A stretch of DNA of 64,000 nt from Pseudomonas sp. 31-12 (GCF_003151075.1 NZ_CP029482.1:1984001-2048000), one strand, 5' to 3'. Positions 46,566 through 56,498 are shown, numbered from the stretch's first letter. Program-made: numbers and translations. The notes: generated by a model from the sequence alone, not told the origin.

Positions 46566-47285
46566 TCATAACGCGGCTTTGCCGATAGAAGAACCGCCAT
46601 CGACAAACAAGGTTTGCCCGGTGATAAACCCGCTCTGCTCGGACAGTAAAAACGCAATCGCCGCTGCGATCTCATGCGGCTGCCCCAACCGACCCATCGG
46701 CACACCCGCCAGATACCGCGCCTCGCCTTCGCTACCCGGCGGGTTGTTGGCGCGAAACAGCTCCGTTTCCGTCGGCCCCGGCGCCACGGCATTCACGGTC
46801 ACGCCGGTTTGCGCCAGTTCCAGCGCCCAGGAGCGCGTGAAGCTGATCAGCGCTGCTTTGGCCGCCGCATACGCCGTGCGCTGGGTGATCCCGAGTACGG
46901 TCAGGCTGGAAATATTCACCACCCGGCCCCAGCCCTTGGCGCGCATGTTCGGCAGCAGCGCCTGAGTGGCCTGCAACGCCGAATGCAGGTTGACACGCAT
47001 TACGTCGTCGAAGGTATCGAGGTCGATTTCGCCCAGCACTTGCGGGCGAACCAGGCCGACGTTATTCACTAGCCCATCGAATTCATACGTTCTGGACAAA
47101 TCCGCCAGCACTTCCTGGGTCAGCGTCCTGTCGCTCAAATCCAGCGGAAACAGAATGCCGGGGAACGACAGGTCCGGGGTTCGGGCAATCCCGACCACCC
47201 GATGCCCCGCGCGGTCCAGATGCTCGGCCACTGCCCGGCCAATGCCTTTGCTGGCGCCAGTGATGAGAAAGGTACGTCGGGTCAT
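46566..47285 (-). CDS. SDR-family oxidoreductase
   Basis: 239-residue classical short-chain dehydrogenase: TGASKGIG (10-17), NNVG (74-77), Ser126 and the Tyr139-x3-Lys143 active site in TAYAAAKAAL. AAGGAG precedes the ATG. The overall form fits a 3-oxoacyl-ACP reductase-like or related NAD(P)-dependent enzyme; substrate cannot be told. It is convergent with the ccm end and separated from the next gene by 171 bp. Confidence 0.85.
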   Translation of the reverse strand: MTRRTFLITGASKGIGRAVAEHLDRAGHRVVGIARTPDLSFPGILFPLDLSDRTLTQEVLADLSRTYEFDGLVNNVGLVRPQVLGEIDLDTFDDVMRVNLHSALQATQALLPNMRAKGWGRVVNISSLTVLGITQRTAYAAAKAALISFTRSWALELAQTGVTVNAVAPGPTETELFRANNPPGSEGEARYLAGVPMGRLGQPHEIAAAIAFLLSEQSGFITGQTLFVDGGSSIGKAAL

Positions 47286-47456
47286 TGCAAACTCCTTGAA
47301 AGAACATGCCGCCGGGGCAGGCAGCCGTTGAACGGGTCAGCCGCGAATCGCATCCAGCATCGCTTCAGGCTCTGGGCGTTGAGTGTAATCCGGGTTGGCC
47401 CGGGTCATACACGGATCTGTCGGGACGAGTTTTTGCCCGCGATGTTTTGGGCGCTT

Positions 47457-48662
47457 TTATGCAGTCGCCAACGAAGCCTTCGGCGAAACGCTCAAGAACC
47501 GCAACAACGCCAACAGCGGAAACGCGCTGCCCACGATCACGATCCACAGCCAGCCGCCATGCTCATACACCGCGCTGGCCACCGACGAACCGAACGCGCC
47601 GCCGATGAAGATGCTGGTCATGTACAACGCGTTCAAGCGGCTGCGGCTTTTGGCGTCGAGGGCGTAGACCGCGCGTTGGCCGAGGACCATGTTCATCTGC
47701 ACGCAGAAGTCGAGCACCACACCGGTGACCGCGAGGCCGATGACGCTGTAGACCGGGTGGATGAACGCTGGCAGGAAGCTGAGGCTGGCGAACAGCAGGG
47801 CCAGCAATGAGGCGATGCGGGTGTGGCCGGCGTCGGCCAGGCGACCGGCGATAGGCGCTGCAATCGCACCGATGGCACCGACCAGGGCGAAGATCGCGAT
47901 TTGGGTTTGCGACAGGCCATGATTGCGCGCCAGTTCCAGCGGCACGGCAGTCCAGAACAGGCTGAACGTGGCGAACATGCAGCCCTGGTAGAACGCGCGT
48001 TGACGCAACACCGGTTGCTGGCGCAACAGCGTCCATAGAGAACCCAGCAACTGGCCATAAGAGGCGCTGTGATCAGGCTGGCGCTTGGGGATCGTCAGTG
48101 CCAGCACCACGCTGATCGCCGCCATCAACACGGCCGCGATCACAAACATCGCGCGCCAGCCGAAGTGGTCAGCCACGAGGCTGGACACCGGCCGCGCCAG
48201 CAGAATCCCCAGCAGCAACCCGCCCATGATCCCGCCGACGACCCGACCCCGTGACTCTTCCGGCGCAAGGTGCGCCGCCAGCGGAATCAGGATCTGCACC
48301 GACACCGAGCTGAAACCCACCAGCAACGAGATCAGCAAAAACACGTTCGGCTGATCGGTAAACGCCGCACCCAACAAGCTGGCGATCGCCACCACGGTGG
48401 TGATGATCATCAGCCGGCGATTTTCCAGCAGATCCCCCAGTGGCACCAGGAAGAACAGGCCCAGCGCGTAACCGATCTGGGTCAGCGAAACGATCAGGCT
48501 GGCCATGGTGCTGGTCAGGCCGATGTCCGGCGCGATCAGGCCGATGATCGGCTGGGCGTAGTAGATGTTGGCCACAATCGCGCCGCAGCAGAAGGCGAAC
48601 AGCAGCACCATGCCTTTGGTCATTGTCGCGGTGCCGTGGGGCACCTGAGTCGCTGGGTTCAT
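47457..48662 (-). CDS. MFS transporter
   Basis: 401-residue, 12-helix MFS protein (motif A-like GDLLENRRLMI between helices 2 and 3; NIYYAQPIIGLIAPDIG in the first segment). Resembles drug/metabolite exporters of the YnfM/AraJ kind; substrate not inferable. The ATG at the annotated start or the MTKG at residue 14 could be used. A divergent gene lies 234 bp away. Confidence 0.85.
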   Translation of the reverse strand: MNPATQVPHGTATMTKGMVLLFAFCCGAIVANIYYAQPIIGLIAPDIGLTSTMASLIVSLTQIGYALGLFFLVPLGDLLENRRLMIITTVVAIASLLGAAFTDQPNVFLLISLLVGFSSVSVQILIPLAAHLAPEESRGRVVGGIMGGLLLGILLARPVSSLVADHFGWRAMFVIAAVLMAAISVVLALTIPKRQPDHSASYGQLLGSLWTLLRQQPVLRQRAFYQGCMFATFSLFWTAVPLELARNHGLSQTQIAIFALVGAIGAIAAPIAGRLADAGHTRIASLLALLFASLSFLPAFIHPVYSVIGLAVTGVVLDFCVQMNMVLGQRAVYALDAKSRSRLNALYMTSIFIGGAFGSSVASAVYEHGGWLWIVIVGSAFPLLALLRFLSVSPKASLATA

Positions 48663-48896
48663 AAGGTGTCTCGCTGAACAAAAGGGAATGCGCGCAGGCT
48701 AAAGAGCAATCGAATTCGGCAGAAGAGGGATTGGAGTGATAGCAATCATTCCTTTGCGGAATGGGTGACGGACGTGAGTGCTGTCCATCGATGAACCTTG
48801 CGTCAAAATATTCAGGTCCGATGATACATTCACTTACATCCTGTTCGATAGCGTGCTTATGTTCTCCTTCACGATTCATAACCGGAAGGCACTTCC

Positions 48897-49526
48897 ATGA
48901 ATGCGATGTTTCGTCACCTTATTCGCGGCGTTTCAGTGGTCACCTTGATCGGCATGTTCACGGCAGGTTTCGCTCAAGCCGCCGACGCGCCGGGAATGCG
49001 CATTGGCGTGCGCGGCGAGATCACCGGGGTGAGCCCCGATGTCTTGAAAGTCCACGTCAATACGGGTGAAAACGTAGTCATCCACCTGACTCAGGACACC
49101 AAGGTCCGCGCCGTTACCCTGGCCAATATCGAAGATATCAAACCCGGCAGCTACATTGGTTCGGCGGCCATTCCACAAGACGACGGCACCTTGAAGGCGC
49201 TGGAAGTCCACGTCTTTCCACCGGAACTGGCAGGCAGCGGCGACGGGCATCGACCGTTCGACCTGGCCAAGGGCAGCAGCATGACCAATGGCAGCGTGGG
49301 CGATCTGGTGGTCAGCAATGGCCGGGTGTTGACAGTCAACTACAAGGGCGGGCAGCAGAAGATCCTGGTGCCGGAGGATGTGCCGATTGTGAACCTGATG
49401 CCGGGGGATCGGAGTTTGCTGAAGGTCGGGGTGAAGATCGTCACGTTTGTGACCCAAGGTGCTGACGGGACGCTCACCGCGCAATCGATTTCTGCCGGCA
49501 AGGATGGCGTCACACCACCGATGTAA
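48897..49526 (+). CDS. Exported protein of unknown function (DUF5666-like)
   Basis: 209-residue protein with a clear signal peptide (hydrophobic core, cleavage after GFAQA, residue about 28), then beta-rich sequence with ITGVSPDVLKVHVNTGENV and two similar segments, reminiscent of DUF5666 periplasmic proteins. GGAAGG precedes the ATG. Function unknown. Followed by a REP pair and a bidirectional terminator. Confidence 0.72.
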   Translation: MNAMFRHLIRGVSVVTLIGMFTAGFAQAADAPGMRIGVRGEITGVSPDVLKVHVNTGENVVIHLTQDTKVRAVTLANIEDIKPGSYIGSAAIPQDDGTLKALEVHVFPPELAGSGDGHRPFDLAKGSSMTNGSVGDLVVSNGRVLTVNYKGGQQKILVPEDVPIVNLMPGDRSLLKVGVKIVTFVTQGADGTLTAQSISAGKDGVTPPM

Positions 49527-49544
49527 AGCGAATCGAAATCCTTG

Positions 49545-49629
49545 TGGGAGCGGGCTTGCTCGCGAAAACGGTGTGTCAGTCGACATCAATGTTGAATGGA
49601 CACACCGCTTTCGAGCAAGCCCTCCCACA
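49545..49629. repeat. REP pair (GGGCTTGCTCGCGAA type, degraded right arm)
   Basis: Left arm GCGGGCTTGCTCGCGAA; right arm TTTCGAGCAAGCCCTC lacks a few bases. Probably a decayed copy. Confidence 0.8.
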
Positions 49630-49661
49630 GTTGTTCAGTGGACGTGGCTAAAAAACCACAA

Positions 49662-49692
49662 AAAAAGGCGACCTTATCGGGTCGCCTTTTTG
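49662..49692. terminator. Bidirectional terminator
   Basis: AAAAAGGCGACC-TTATC-GGGTCGCCTTTTT with A and T tracts on both sides, between the convergent exported-protein and sbp genes. Confidence 0.88.
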
Positions 49693-49705
49693 TTGGGCTC
49701 AGGAA

Positions 49706-50704
49706 TTACTGACCGCTGTAAATCTGATCAAAGACCCCGCCATCATTGAAGTGGGTCTTCTGCACTGTCCGCCAGTCGCCAAAGGTCTTCTCCACCGACA
49801 GGAAGTCCACTTTCGGGAAGCGATCGGTGTACTTGGCCAGCACCGCCGGATCACGCGGGCGCAGGTAGTTGGCTGCGGCAATTTCCTGACCTTCCGGCGA
49901 CCACAGGTACTTCAGATATTCTTCGGCCGCCGCGCGGGTGCCTTTTTTGTCGACGGTTTTGTCGACCACCGACACCGGCGGCTCGGCTTCAGCGGAGACG
50001 CTTGGGTAGATCACTTCAAACTGGTCACGACCAAACTCGCGGGCAATCATTTCCGCTTCGTTTTCGAAGGTCACCAGCACGTCGCCGATCTGGTTGGTCA
50101 TGAACGTGGTAGTAGCGGCACGGCCGCCGGTATCCAGCACTGGCGCTTGCTTAAACAGTTTGCCGACGAAGTCTTTGGCCTTGTTCTCGTCGCCACCGTT
50201 TTTCAGCACATAACCCCAGGCGGACAGGTAGGTGTAGCGACCGTTACCCGAGGTTTTCGGGTTCGGCACGATCACTTGCACGCCATCCTTGAGCAGGTCC
50301 GGCCAGTCTTTCAGGGCTTTCGGGTTGCCTTTGCGGACGATGAATACGGTGGCCGAGGTAAACGGTGCGCTGTTGTTCGGCAAGCGGGTGACCCAGTTGT
50401 CCGGGATCAGTTTGCCATTGTCCGCCAGGGCATTGATGTCGGTGGCCATGTTCATGGTGATGACGTCAGCCGGCAGGCCATCGATCACCGAACGCGCCTG
50501 TTTGCTGGAACCGCCGAAGGACATCTGCAGGGTGATGTTCTCGTTGTGCTCGGCTTGCCAGTGTTTCTGGAACGCAGTGTTGTAGTCCTTGTAGAAATCG
50601 CGCATCACGTCGTAAGAAACGTTGAGCAGGGTCGGTGCGGCCTGAGCCATGCTGGTCAGTGCCAGGCCAGCGGCCAGAAGTGAGGCGCCAAAGAGTTTTT
50701 TCAC
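49706..50704 (-). CDS. sbp: Sulfate ABC transporter substrate-binding protein
   Basis: 332-residue periplasmic sulfate-binding protein with signal peptide (cleavage AQA-AP near 22-23), ligand-binding SFGGSSKQARSVIDGLPADV, and C-terminal FGDWRTVQKTHFNDGGVFD. It starts with GTG (GGAATGC upstream). No cysT/cysW/cysA permease genes are nearby, so it must use a transporter encoded elsewhere. 92 bp upstream is a K+ channel gene on the same strand. Confidence 0.93.
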   Translation of the reverse strand: MKKLFGASLLAAGLALTSMAQAAPTLLNVSYDVMRDFYKDYNTAFQKHWQAEHNENITLQMSFGGSSKQARSVIDGLPADVITMNMATDINALADNGKLIPDNWVTRLPNNSAPFTSATVFIVRKGNPKALKDWPDLLKDGVQVIVPNPKTSGNGRYTYLSAWGYVLKNGGDENKAKDFVGKLFKQAPVLDTGGRAATTTFMTNQIGDVLVTFENEAEMIAREFGRDQFEVIYPSVSAEAEPPVSVVDKTVDKKGTRAAAEEYLKYLWSPEGQEIAAANYLRPRDPAVLAKYTDRFPKVDFLSVEKTFGDWRTVQKTHFNDGGVFDQIYSGQ

Positions 50705-50796
50705 TGCGCATTCCTTGTTCTATTTAAAAGTGAGGCAATTTGCCAGCGACTATAGCCGGGCTCGCATAGGCCCTTAAAGATTAAAAAGCTCTTTGC

Positions 50797-51621
50797 TTAT
50801 TCCAGTTTCTTAAACAGAGCGTTGCCGCATCGCGAGCAGAATGCCGCACCGTGTTCGTGGCTGTTTTTCTTGCATACCGGGCAATCGTGTTGCAGCTGTT
50901 CACCGCGCATGGCATTGGCCAGTTCGGCGGTGAAAATCCCGGTGGGTACGGCGATGATCGAATAACCAGTGATCATCACCAGCGACGAAATCACCTGGCC
51001 CAGCGGTGTCTTCGGCACGATGTCGCCGAAGCCCACCGTGGTCAACGTCACGATCGCCCAGTAGATGCCTTTGGGAATGCTGGTGAAGCCGTGTTCCGGG
51101 CCTTCGATCACATACATCAGCGTGCCGAACACCGTCACCAGCGTGCAGACGCTGACCAGAAACACCACGATTTTCTGCTTGCTGCCGCGTAGCGCCGACA
51201 TCAAATAGTTGGCTTGCTTGAGGTACGGGCTGAGCTTGAGGACGCGGAAAATCCGCAGCATCCGGATGATCCGGATAATCAGCAGGTATTGCGCATCGGC
51301 GTAATACAGCGCCAGGATCCCGGGCACGATCGCCAGCAGATCCACCAGCCCATAAAAGCTGAACGCATAGCGTAACGGCTTGGGTGAGCAGTACAGACGC
51401 AAGCCATATTCGATGGCGAAAATGACGGTGAAACCCCACTCGATGTACGCCAGCACGTCGGCGTAGTTCTTGTGGACCGTGTCGATGCTGTCGAGCATCA
51501 CGATCACGATACTGGCGAGGATGATCAACAGCAATATGCCGTCGAAGCGCCGCCCCGCCTTGGTGTCGCTCTGGAAAACCATGACGTAAAGCTCTTCACG
51601 CCAGTTTTTGCTGCTGTCCAT
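50797..51621 (-). CDS. Voltage-gated K+ channel with C-terminal zinc ribbon
   Basis: 274-residue six-helix ion-transport channel. S4 has Arg every third residue (RIIRMLRIFRVLK), and the selectivity filter is TTVGFGD. The C-terminus has CPVC...CSRC, a rubredoxin-like zinc ribbon. The ATG at 51621 is chosen over TTG 51639. No nearby gene suggests a partner. Confidence 0.87.
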   Translation of the reverse strand: MDSSKNWREELYVMVFQSDTKAGRRFDGILLLIILASIVIVMLDSIDTVHKNYADVLAYIEWGFTVIFAIEYGLRLYCSPKPLRYAFSFYGLVDLLAIVPGILALYYADAQYLLIIRIIRMLRIFRVLKLSPYLKQANYLMSALRGSKQKIVVFLVSVCTLVTVFGTLMYVIEGPEHGFTSIPKGIYWAIVTLTTVGFGDIVPKTPLGQVISSLVMITGYSIIAVPTGIFTAELANAMRGEQLQHDCPVCKKNSHEHGAAFCSRCGNALFKKLE

Positions 51622-51642
51622 GGATACCGCCTGAACCAATGA

Positions 51643-52557
51643 TCAGCGAAGCCTAGGTTGATTCTCCTCCAGAGTGCAAGGCGTAAGGGCGACAGGAGTC
51701 TTGCTGAGCATTTGAACAACGGTGCGGATCAGCCAGCAGGCGAGGATGAACGGCGCGGTCAGCGTTGGCAGACCGATGGCGGCAAACACCGGCGTCAGCA
51801 ACAGCGCTGATGCAATACCGAGCAGCGGCAGCCAAGGTTTTTGGCGCTGCGAGCTGAAGGCGAGGGCGGCGAGTACGGCGTTGTAGCCACCGAGGCCGAT
51901 CAATGCGGTATAGAAGTCGTGATGCAGCAGGCTCCAGCCCATGCCCGCGACAGACGCCAATAACGCCCAACAGAATGCGCGGCGATCAGCGATCAGCAAA
52001 CCCACGGCAATCATCGCGCCGGCCAGGGGATGGCCGAGGAACATCACCTGGCCAAGGCCTTTGAGTGGTGCGATGAGCATGTTCAGCGTATTGATTTCGA
52101 TCAAGTGTGGAGTTGTCGGGGGCGTGGCGAAGCACAGCAGCAACCAGCCCAGCCCCACAAAGGGCGCGGTGTAGGCAGGCAGGTAGTGGCTGACCCGGAC
52201 GCGTTTGAGCCACTGTTGAGTGACCATCGCACTCAGCCCACCCGCAGCGATGACCAGCGGTGGCAACAGCGCGGACCAGGGGAAATAGAGGCTCAGCAGC
52301 AGGCCGAGCAAGACACCGTTGTAACTGAACAGCCCGGCCTGGCGATCGGCCTTGGCGTAGCCGCGACGTTGTGCGGTGAGCAACCCGGCGACACCGCCCA
52401 GCAGTGCACCGCCGAGCAGGGTGGGCGCGGTGAGAAGAATCGCCAACAGGCACAGCAGACCGCACAGCGGATGACGCTGGAGGAAGATCTGGCTGAAACC
52501 GTTGAGCAGGGCAGTCGCCCAATCGGGGCAGTGGGTGTTGAAGTGGTTGGCAGGCAT
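51643..52557 (-). CDS. Urea transporter (UT family)
   Basis: 304-residue integral membrane protein with ten hydrophobic segments and UT hallmarks in both halves: GLFSYNGVLLG, FLGHPLAGAMI, GYNAVLAALAF and LTAPFILACW. These proteins are passive urea channels. It is next to pyk, the last gene of the glyoxylate operon; urea and glyoxylate are both products of ureide (allantoate) breakdown, which would explain the position, but it is separated from pyk by a REP pair. Confidence 0.85.
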   Translation of the reverse strand: MPANHFNTHCPDWATALLNGFSQIFLQRHPLCGLLCLLAILLTAPTLLGGALLGGVAGLLTAQRRGYAKADRQAGLFSYNGVLLGLLLSLYFPWSALLPPLVIAAGGLSAMVTQQWLKRVRVSHYLPAYTAPFVGLGWLLLCFATPPTTPHLIEINTLNMLIAPLKGLGQVMFLGHPLAGAMIAVGLLIADRRAFCWALLASVAGMGWSLLHHDFYTALIGLGGYNAVLAALAFSSQRQKPWLPLLGIASALLLTPVFAAIGLPTLTAPFILACWLIRTVVQMLSKTPVALTPCTLEENQPRLR

Positions 52558-52593
52558 GGCAGTTCTAAAAGACAGTGAAACCGAGTCGCCTTC

Positions 52594-52686
52594 ATCGCCA
52601 GCAGGCTGGCTCCCACACTGAATCTCAGTTCAGTCTTGATTCAGTGATCGACACAAAACCAATGTGGGAGCCAGCCTGCTGGCGAT
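52594..52686. repeat. REP pair (CCAGCCTGCTGG type)
   Basis: Inverted CCAGCAGGCTGG / CCAGCCTGCTGG arms, outer CTCCCAC/GTGGGAG ends, with a 50-nt AT-rich spacer, between pyk and the urea transporter. Confidence 0.9.
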
Positions 52687-52704
52687 AAGGCCGGCATGGG
52701 CGCT

Positions 52705-54120
52705 CTAGATCAACGTCTCGATACGCAGTGAGTTAGTCGACCCCGGCTGCCCAAACGGCACACCCGCGGTGATCAACAACGTGTCCCCGCGCTGCGCCAT
52801 TCCCTGCGCCTGCGCAATCTCCAGCGCCGTCGAGCACACCTCATCCACCTGGCGCAGCCGATCATTGACCACCGAGTGCACGCCCCACGCCACGGTCAAG
52901 CGGCGCGCGGTCTGCAGGTTCGGCGTCAGGTTGAGGATCGGCGCGGTCGGCCGTTCCCGCGCCGCACGCAGGCTTGACGTCCCCGACTCGCTGTAATTCA
53001 CCAGCACCGCCACCGGCAGCACGTTGCTGATGCGCCGGATTGCGCAGCTGATCGCATCGGAAACCGTCGCCTCGGCCTTCGGCCGGCTCACGTCCAGTTG
53101 TGCCTGATAATCCGGACCGTTTTCCACTTGGCGAATGATCTTGCTCATCATCTGCACGGCTTCCAGCGGGTACTCGCCGGACGCGGTTTCGGCCGATAGC
53201 ATCACCGCATCGGCACCTTCGGCCACGGCGTTGGCGACATCGGTGACTTCGGCGCGGGTCGGGGCCGGGGAGAAGCGCATCGATTCGAGCATCTGCGTCG
53301 CCACCACCACCGGTTTGCCGAGTTCGCGGCAAATGCTGATGATGTTTTTCTGAATCTGCGGCACGCTTTCGGCCGGGACTTCCACGCCCAGGTCACCGCG
53401 AGCGACCATGATCGCGTCGCTCAACTCGGCGATCTCGCGCAGCTGAGTCACGGCCGAGGGCTTCTCGATCTTGGCCATCAAAAACGCTTTGTCGCCGATC
53501 AGTTCGCGGGCTTCGCGGATGTCTTCCGGACGCTGCACAAACGACAGCGCCACCCAGTCCACACCCAGTTCCAGACCGAAGCTCAAGTCACGACGATCCT
53601 TGGCGGTCAGCGGGCTCAATTCCAGCACCGCTTGCGGCACGTTCACGCCTTTGCGGTCCGAGAGTTCGCCGCCGTTGAGCACGGTGGTATCGATCGCGTC
53701 GGCGTACTTGGTGACCACGCGCAGACGCAGCTTGCCGTCGTCCAGCAACAGGTCCATGCCGGGTTCCAGCGCGGCGATGATTTCCGGGTGCGGCAGGTTG
53801 ACCCGACGCTGATCACCCGGCGTCGTATCGAGGTCCAGGCGCAGGGCCTGGCCGCGGTGCAGTTGCACCTTGCCCTCGGCGAACTTGCCGACCCGCAGTT
53901 TCGGGCCTTGCAGGTCCATCAGGATGCCCAGCGGGTAATTCAGCTGGCGCTCGACTTCACGAATCCACTGATAGCGTTGAGCATGGTCGGCGTGATCGCC
54001 GTGGCTGAAGTTCAGGCGAAAGATATTGACCCCGGCCTGTACCAGCTCACGGATGTCGTCGATCCCGTCGGTGGCAGGGCCGAGGGTGGCAAGGATTTTA
54101 ACCTTCTTGTCAGGCGTCAT
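52705..54120 (-). CDS. pyk: Pyruvate kinase
   Basis: 471-residue pyruvate kinase: NFSHGDH near the N-terminus, ILMDLQGPKLR, VARGDLGVEVP and MLSAETASGEYP. It turns phosphoenolpyruvate into pyruvate. It overlaps ttuD by 11 bases, so here it completes the path from glyoxylate through glycerate to pyruvate. A second pyruvate kinase may exist elsewhere; this copy follows the glycerate pathway. Confidence 0.96.
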   Translation of the reverse strand: MTPDKKVKILATLGPATDGIDDIRELVQAGVNIFRLNFSHGDHADHAQRYQWIREVERQLNYPLGILMDLQGPKLRVGKFAEGKVQLHRGQALRLDLDTTPGDQRRVNLPHPEIIAALEPGMDLLLDDGKLRLRVVTKYADAIDTTVLNGGELSDRKGVNVPQAVLELSPLTAKDRRDLSFGLELGVDWVALSFVQRPEDIREARELIGDKAFLMAKIEKPSAVTQLREIAELSDAIMVARGDLGVEVPAESVPQIQKNIISICRELGKPVVVATQMLESMRFSPAPTRAEVTDVANAVAEGADAVMLSAETASGEYPLEAVQMMSKIIRQVENGPDYQAQLDVSRPKAEATVSDAISCAIRRISNVLPVAVLVNYSESGTSSLRAARERPTAPILNLTPNLQTARRLTVAWGVHSVVNDRLRQVDEVCSTALEIAQAQGMAQRGDTLLITAGVPFGQPGSTNSLRIETLI

Positions 54121-55390
54121 TTTCAGGGCTCTCGAGGATCAGGATGGCGCGGAAGTCGTTGACGTTGGTGCGGGTCGGTTCGGTGACGATCAGTGCGTCC
54201 AGCGCTTCGAAATAGCCGTAGCCATTGTTGTTGTCCAACTCGTCGCTGGCGCTCAAGCCGAGGGCGGCGGCGCCGGCGTAGCTGTCCGGGGTCATGATGG
54301 CGCCGGCGTTGTCTTCGGAGCCGTCGATGCCGTCGGTGTCACCGGCCAGGGCGTAGACGCCGGGCAAGCCTTTGAGGCTGTCGGTCAGGCTGAGCAGGAA
54401 TTCGGCGTTGCGTCCGCCACGGCCATTGCCGCGCACGGTGACGGTGGTTTCTCCGCCCGACAAAATCACGCACGGCGCCGCCAATGGCTGGCCATGCAGG
54501 ACCACCTGGCGGGTGATGCCGGCGTGAACCTTGGCCACTTCGCGGGATTCGCCTTCCAGATCGCCGAGGATCAGCGGACTGAAGCCGGCCTGACGGGCTT
54601 TCACCGCGGCCGCTTCAAGGGATTGCTGAGGACGGGCGATCAACTGGAAATGGCTGCGTGCCAGACTCGGATCTCCGGGTTTGACGGTTTCCGATTCCGG
54701 GCTCTGCAGCCAGTTGCGCACCGAGGCCGGAACGTCGATGCCGTAGCGTTTGAGGATCGCCAACGCTTCGGCCGAAGTGCTTGGGTCGGCCACGGTGGGG
54801 CCGGAAGCGATGACCGTGGCGAGGTCGCCCGGCACATCGGAAATCGCGTAGGTATAAACAGTGGCGGGCCAGCAGGCCTTGCCGAGGCGGCCGCCCTTGA
54901 TCGCCGAGAGGTGCTTGCGCACGCAATTCATCTCGCCGATGGTGGCGCCGGATTTGAGCAGGGCTTTGTTGATCGATTGCTTGTCGGCCAGGGTGATGCC
55001 GGCCGCCGGCAATGCCAGCAGCGCAGAACCGCCGCCCGAGAGCAGGAAGATCACGCGGTCGTCTTCGGTCAGGTTGCTGACCATTTCCAATACCCGTTTG
55101 GCTACTGCCAGACCAGCAGCATCAGGCACCGGGTGAGCGGCTTCGACGACTTCGATTTTTTCGCACGGGGCGCCGTGGCCGTAACGGGTGACCACCAGGC
55201 CGCAGACTTCACCCTGCCAGCAACGCTCGACGACTTGGGCCATGGCGGCTGCGGCTTTGCCGGCGCCAATGACGATCACCCGACCGCTGCGATCTTGGGG
55301 CAAATGGGCTTCGAGGACTTGCTGCGGATGGGCCGCGTCGATGGCTGTGGCAAACAGCTCGCGCAGGAATTGTTGCGGATTGACCGACAT
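54110..55390 (-). CDS. ttuD: Glycerate 2-kinase / MOFRL-family protein TtuD
   Basis: 426-residue MOFRL protein (annotated also as hydroxypyruvate reductase): VIVIGAGKAAAAMAQ, SGGGSALL, MNCVRKHLSAIKGGRLG, and the C-terminal VILSGGETTVTVRGNGRGGRNAEF seen as split motifs (ILSGGETTVTV, GRGGRNAEFLL), ending with TDGIDGSEDNAGA. It phosphorylates D-glycerate to 2-phosphoglycerate. Separated from glxR by a REP pair. Confidence 0.94.
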   Translation of the reverse strand: MSVNPQQFLRELFATAIDAAHPQQVLEAHLPQDRSGRVIVIGAGKAAAAMAQVVERCWQGEVCGLVVTRYGHGAPCEKIEVVEAAHPVPDAAGLAVAKRVLEMVSNLTEDDRVIFLLSGGGSALLALPAAGITLADKQSINKALLKSGATIGEMNCVRKHLSAIKGGRLGKACWPATVYTYAISDVPGDLATVIASGPTVADPSTSAEALAILKRYGIDVPASVRNWLQSPESETVKPGDPSLARSHFQLIARPQQSLEAAAVKARQAGFSPLILGDLEGESREVAKVHAGITRQVVLHGQPLAAPCVILSGGETTVTVRGNGRGGRNAEFLLSLTDSLKGLPGVYALAGDTDGIDGSEDNAGAIMTPDSYAGAAALGLSASDELDNNNGYGYFEALDALIVTEPTRTNVNDFRAILILESPENDA

Positions 55391-55439
55391 GGCGGGCTCC
55401 CGGGAATTCTTGTTATTCGAAAGGGCAACTCAGATCCCT

Positions 55440-55526
55440 GTGGGAGCTAGCCTGCTAGCGATTCAGGCGCCCAGGTCTATCAGACACACCGCGTTGATTT
55501 CATCGCTAGCAGGCTAGCTCCCACAG
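55440..55526. repeat. REP pair (CTAGCCTGCTAG type)
   Basis: Perfectly paired CTAGCCTGCTAGCGAT and reverse arms between ttuD and glxR. Confidence 0.9.
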
Positions 55527-55544
55527 GTTTTGTGCAGGGCTTTG

Positions 55545-56435
55545 TTACTTATCGCGAATCGAGAAGTTCGCCATGTGTTCCAAGCCCTTGATCAGCGCCG
55601 AGTGGTCCCAGTTGCTGCCACCGATGGCCGCGCAAGTGCTGAACACTTGCTGGGCGTTGGCGGTGTTCGGCAGGTTGATGTTCAGCTCTTTGGCGCCTTG
55701 CAGGGCCAGGTTCAAATCCTTCTGGTGCAGGCTGATGCGGAAGCCCGGGTCGAAGGTGCCTTTGATCATGCGCTCGCCATGTACTTCGAGGATCTTCGAC
55801 GAAGCGAAACCGCCCATCAGCGCTTCACGCACCTTGGCCGGATCGGCACCGTTTTTCGCGGCGAACAACAGCGCTTCGGCTACGGCCTGAATGTTCAGCG
55901 CGACGATGATCTGGTTCGCCACTTTCGCGGTCTGACCGTCGCCATTGCCACCGACCAGGGTGATGTTCTTGCCCATCGCCTGGAACAAAGGCAGTGCGCG
56001 TTCGAAAGCATCGGCATCGCCACCGACCATGATGCTCAGGCTTGCAGCCTTGGCGCCGACTTCACCGCCGGACACTGGCGCATCGAGGTATTGCGCGCCT
56101 TTTTCGTTGACCTTGGCCGCAAAGGCCTTGGTGGCGGTCGGCGAGATCGAGCTCATGTCGATGACGATTTTGCCTTTGCCGACACCGGCCGCAACGCCAT
56201 CGGCGCGGAACAGCACGTCGTCGACCTGCGGGGTATCCGGCACCATGATGATGATGACTTCAGCTTCCTGGGCGACTTCTTTCGGGTTGGCCAGGGCGAC
56301 GGCGCCACCGGCAACCAGATCGGCCGGTGCGGCGTCGTGGTGCGCCGACAGGAACAGGCTGTGACCGGCTTTCTGCAGGTTCAACGCCATTGGGTGGCCC
56401 ATGATGCCGGTGCCGATAAATCCGATTTTAGCCAT
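55545..56435 (-). CDS. glxR: Tartronate semialdehyde reductase GlxR
   Basis: 296-residue beta-hydroxyacid dehydrogenase: Rossmann GFIGTGIMGHPMA, SGGEVGAK substrate loop, catalytic Lys in GQTAKVANQ. It reduces tartronate semialdehyde to D-glycerate. The ATG at 56435 has GAGG upstream; the longer frame is not needed. Confidence 0.95.
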   Translation of the reverse strand: MAKIGFIGTGIMGHPMALNLQKAGHSLFLSAHHDAAPADLVAGGAVALANPKEVAQEAEVIIIMVPDTPQVDDVLFRADGVAAGVGKGKIVIDMSSISPTATKAFAAKVNEKGAQYLDAPVSGGEVGAKAASLSIMVGGDADAFERALPLFQAMGKNITLVGGNGDGQTAKVANQIIVALNIQAVAEALLFAAKNGADPAKVREALMGGFASSKILEVHGERMIKGTFDPGFRISLHQKDLNLALQGAKELNINLPNTANAQQVFSTCAAIGGSNWDHSALIKGLEHMANFSIRDK

Positions 56436-56498
56436 GAGAAATTCCTCTTGTTTTTGTGTAGCCAAATAATGTGCGCGTAGCTGAGGCGACCACTTTCT

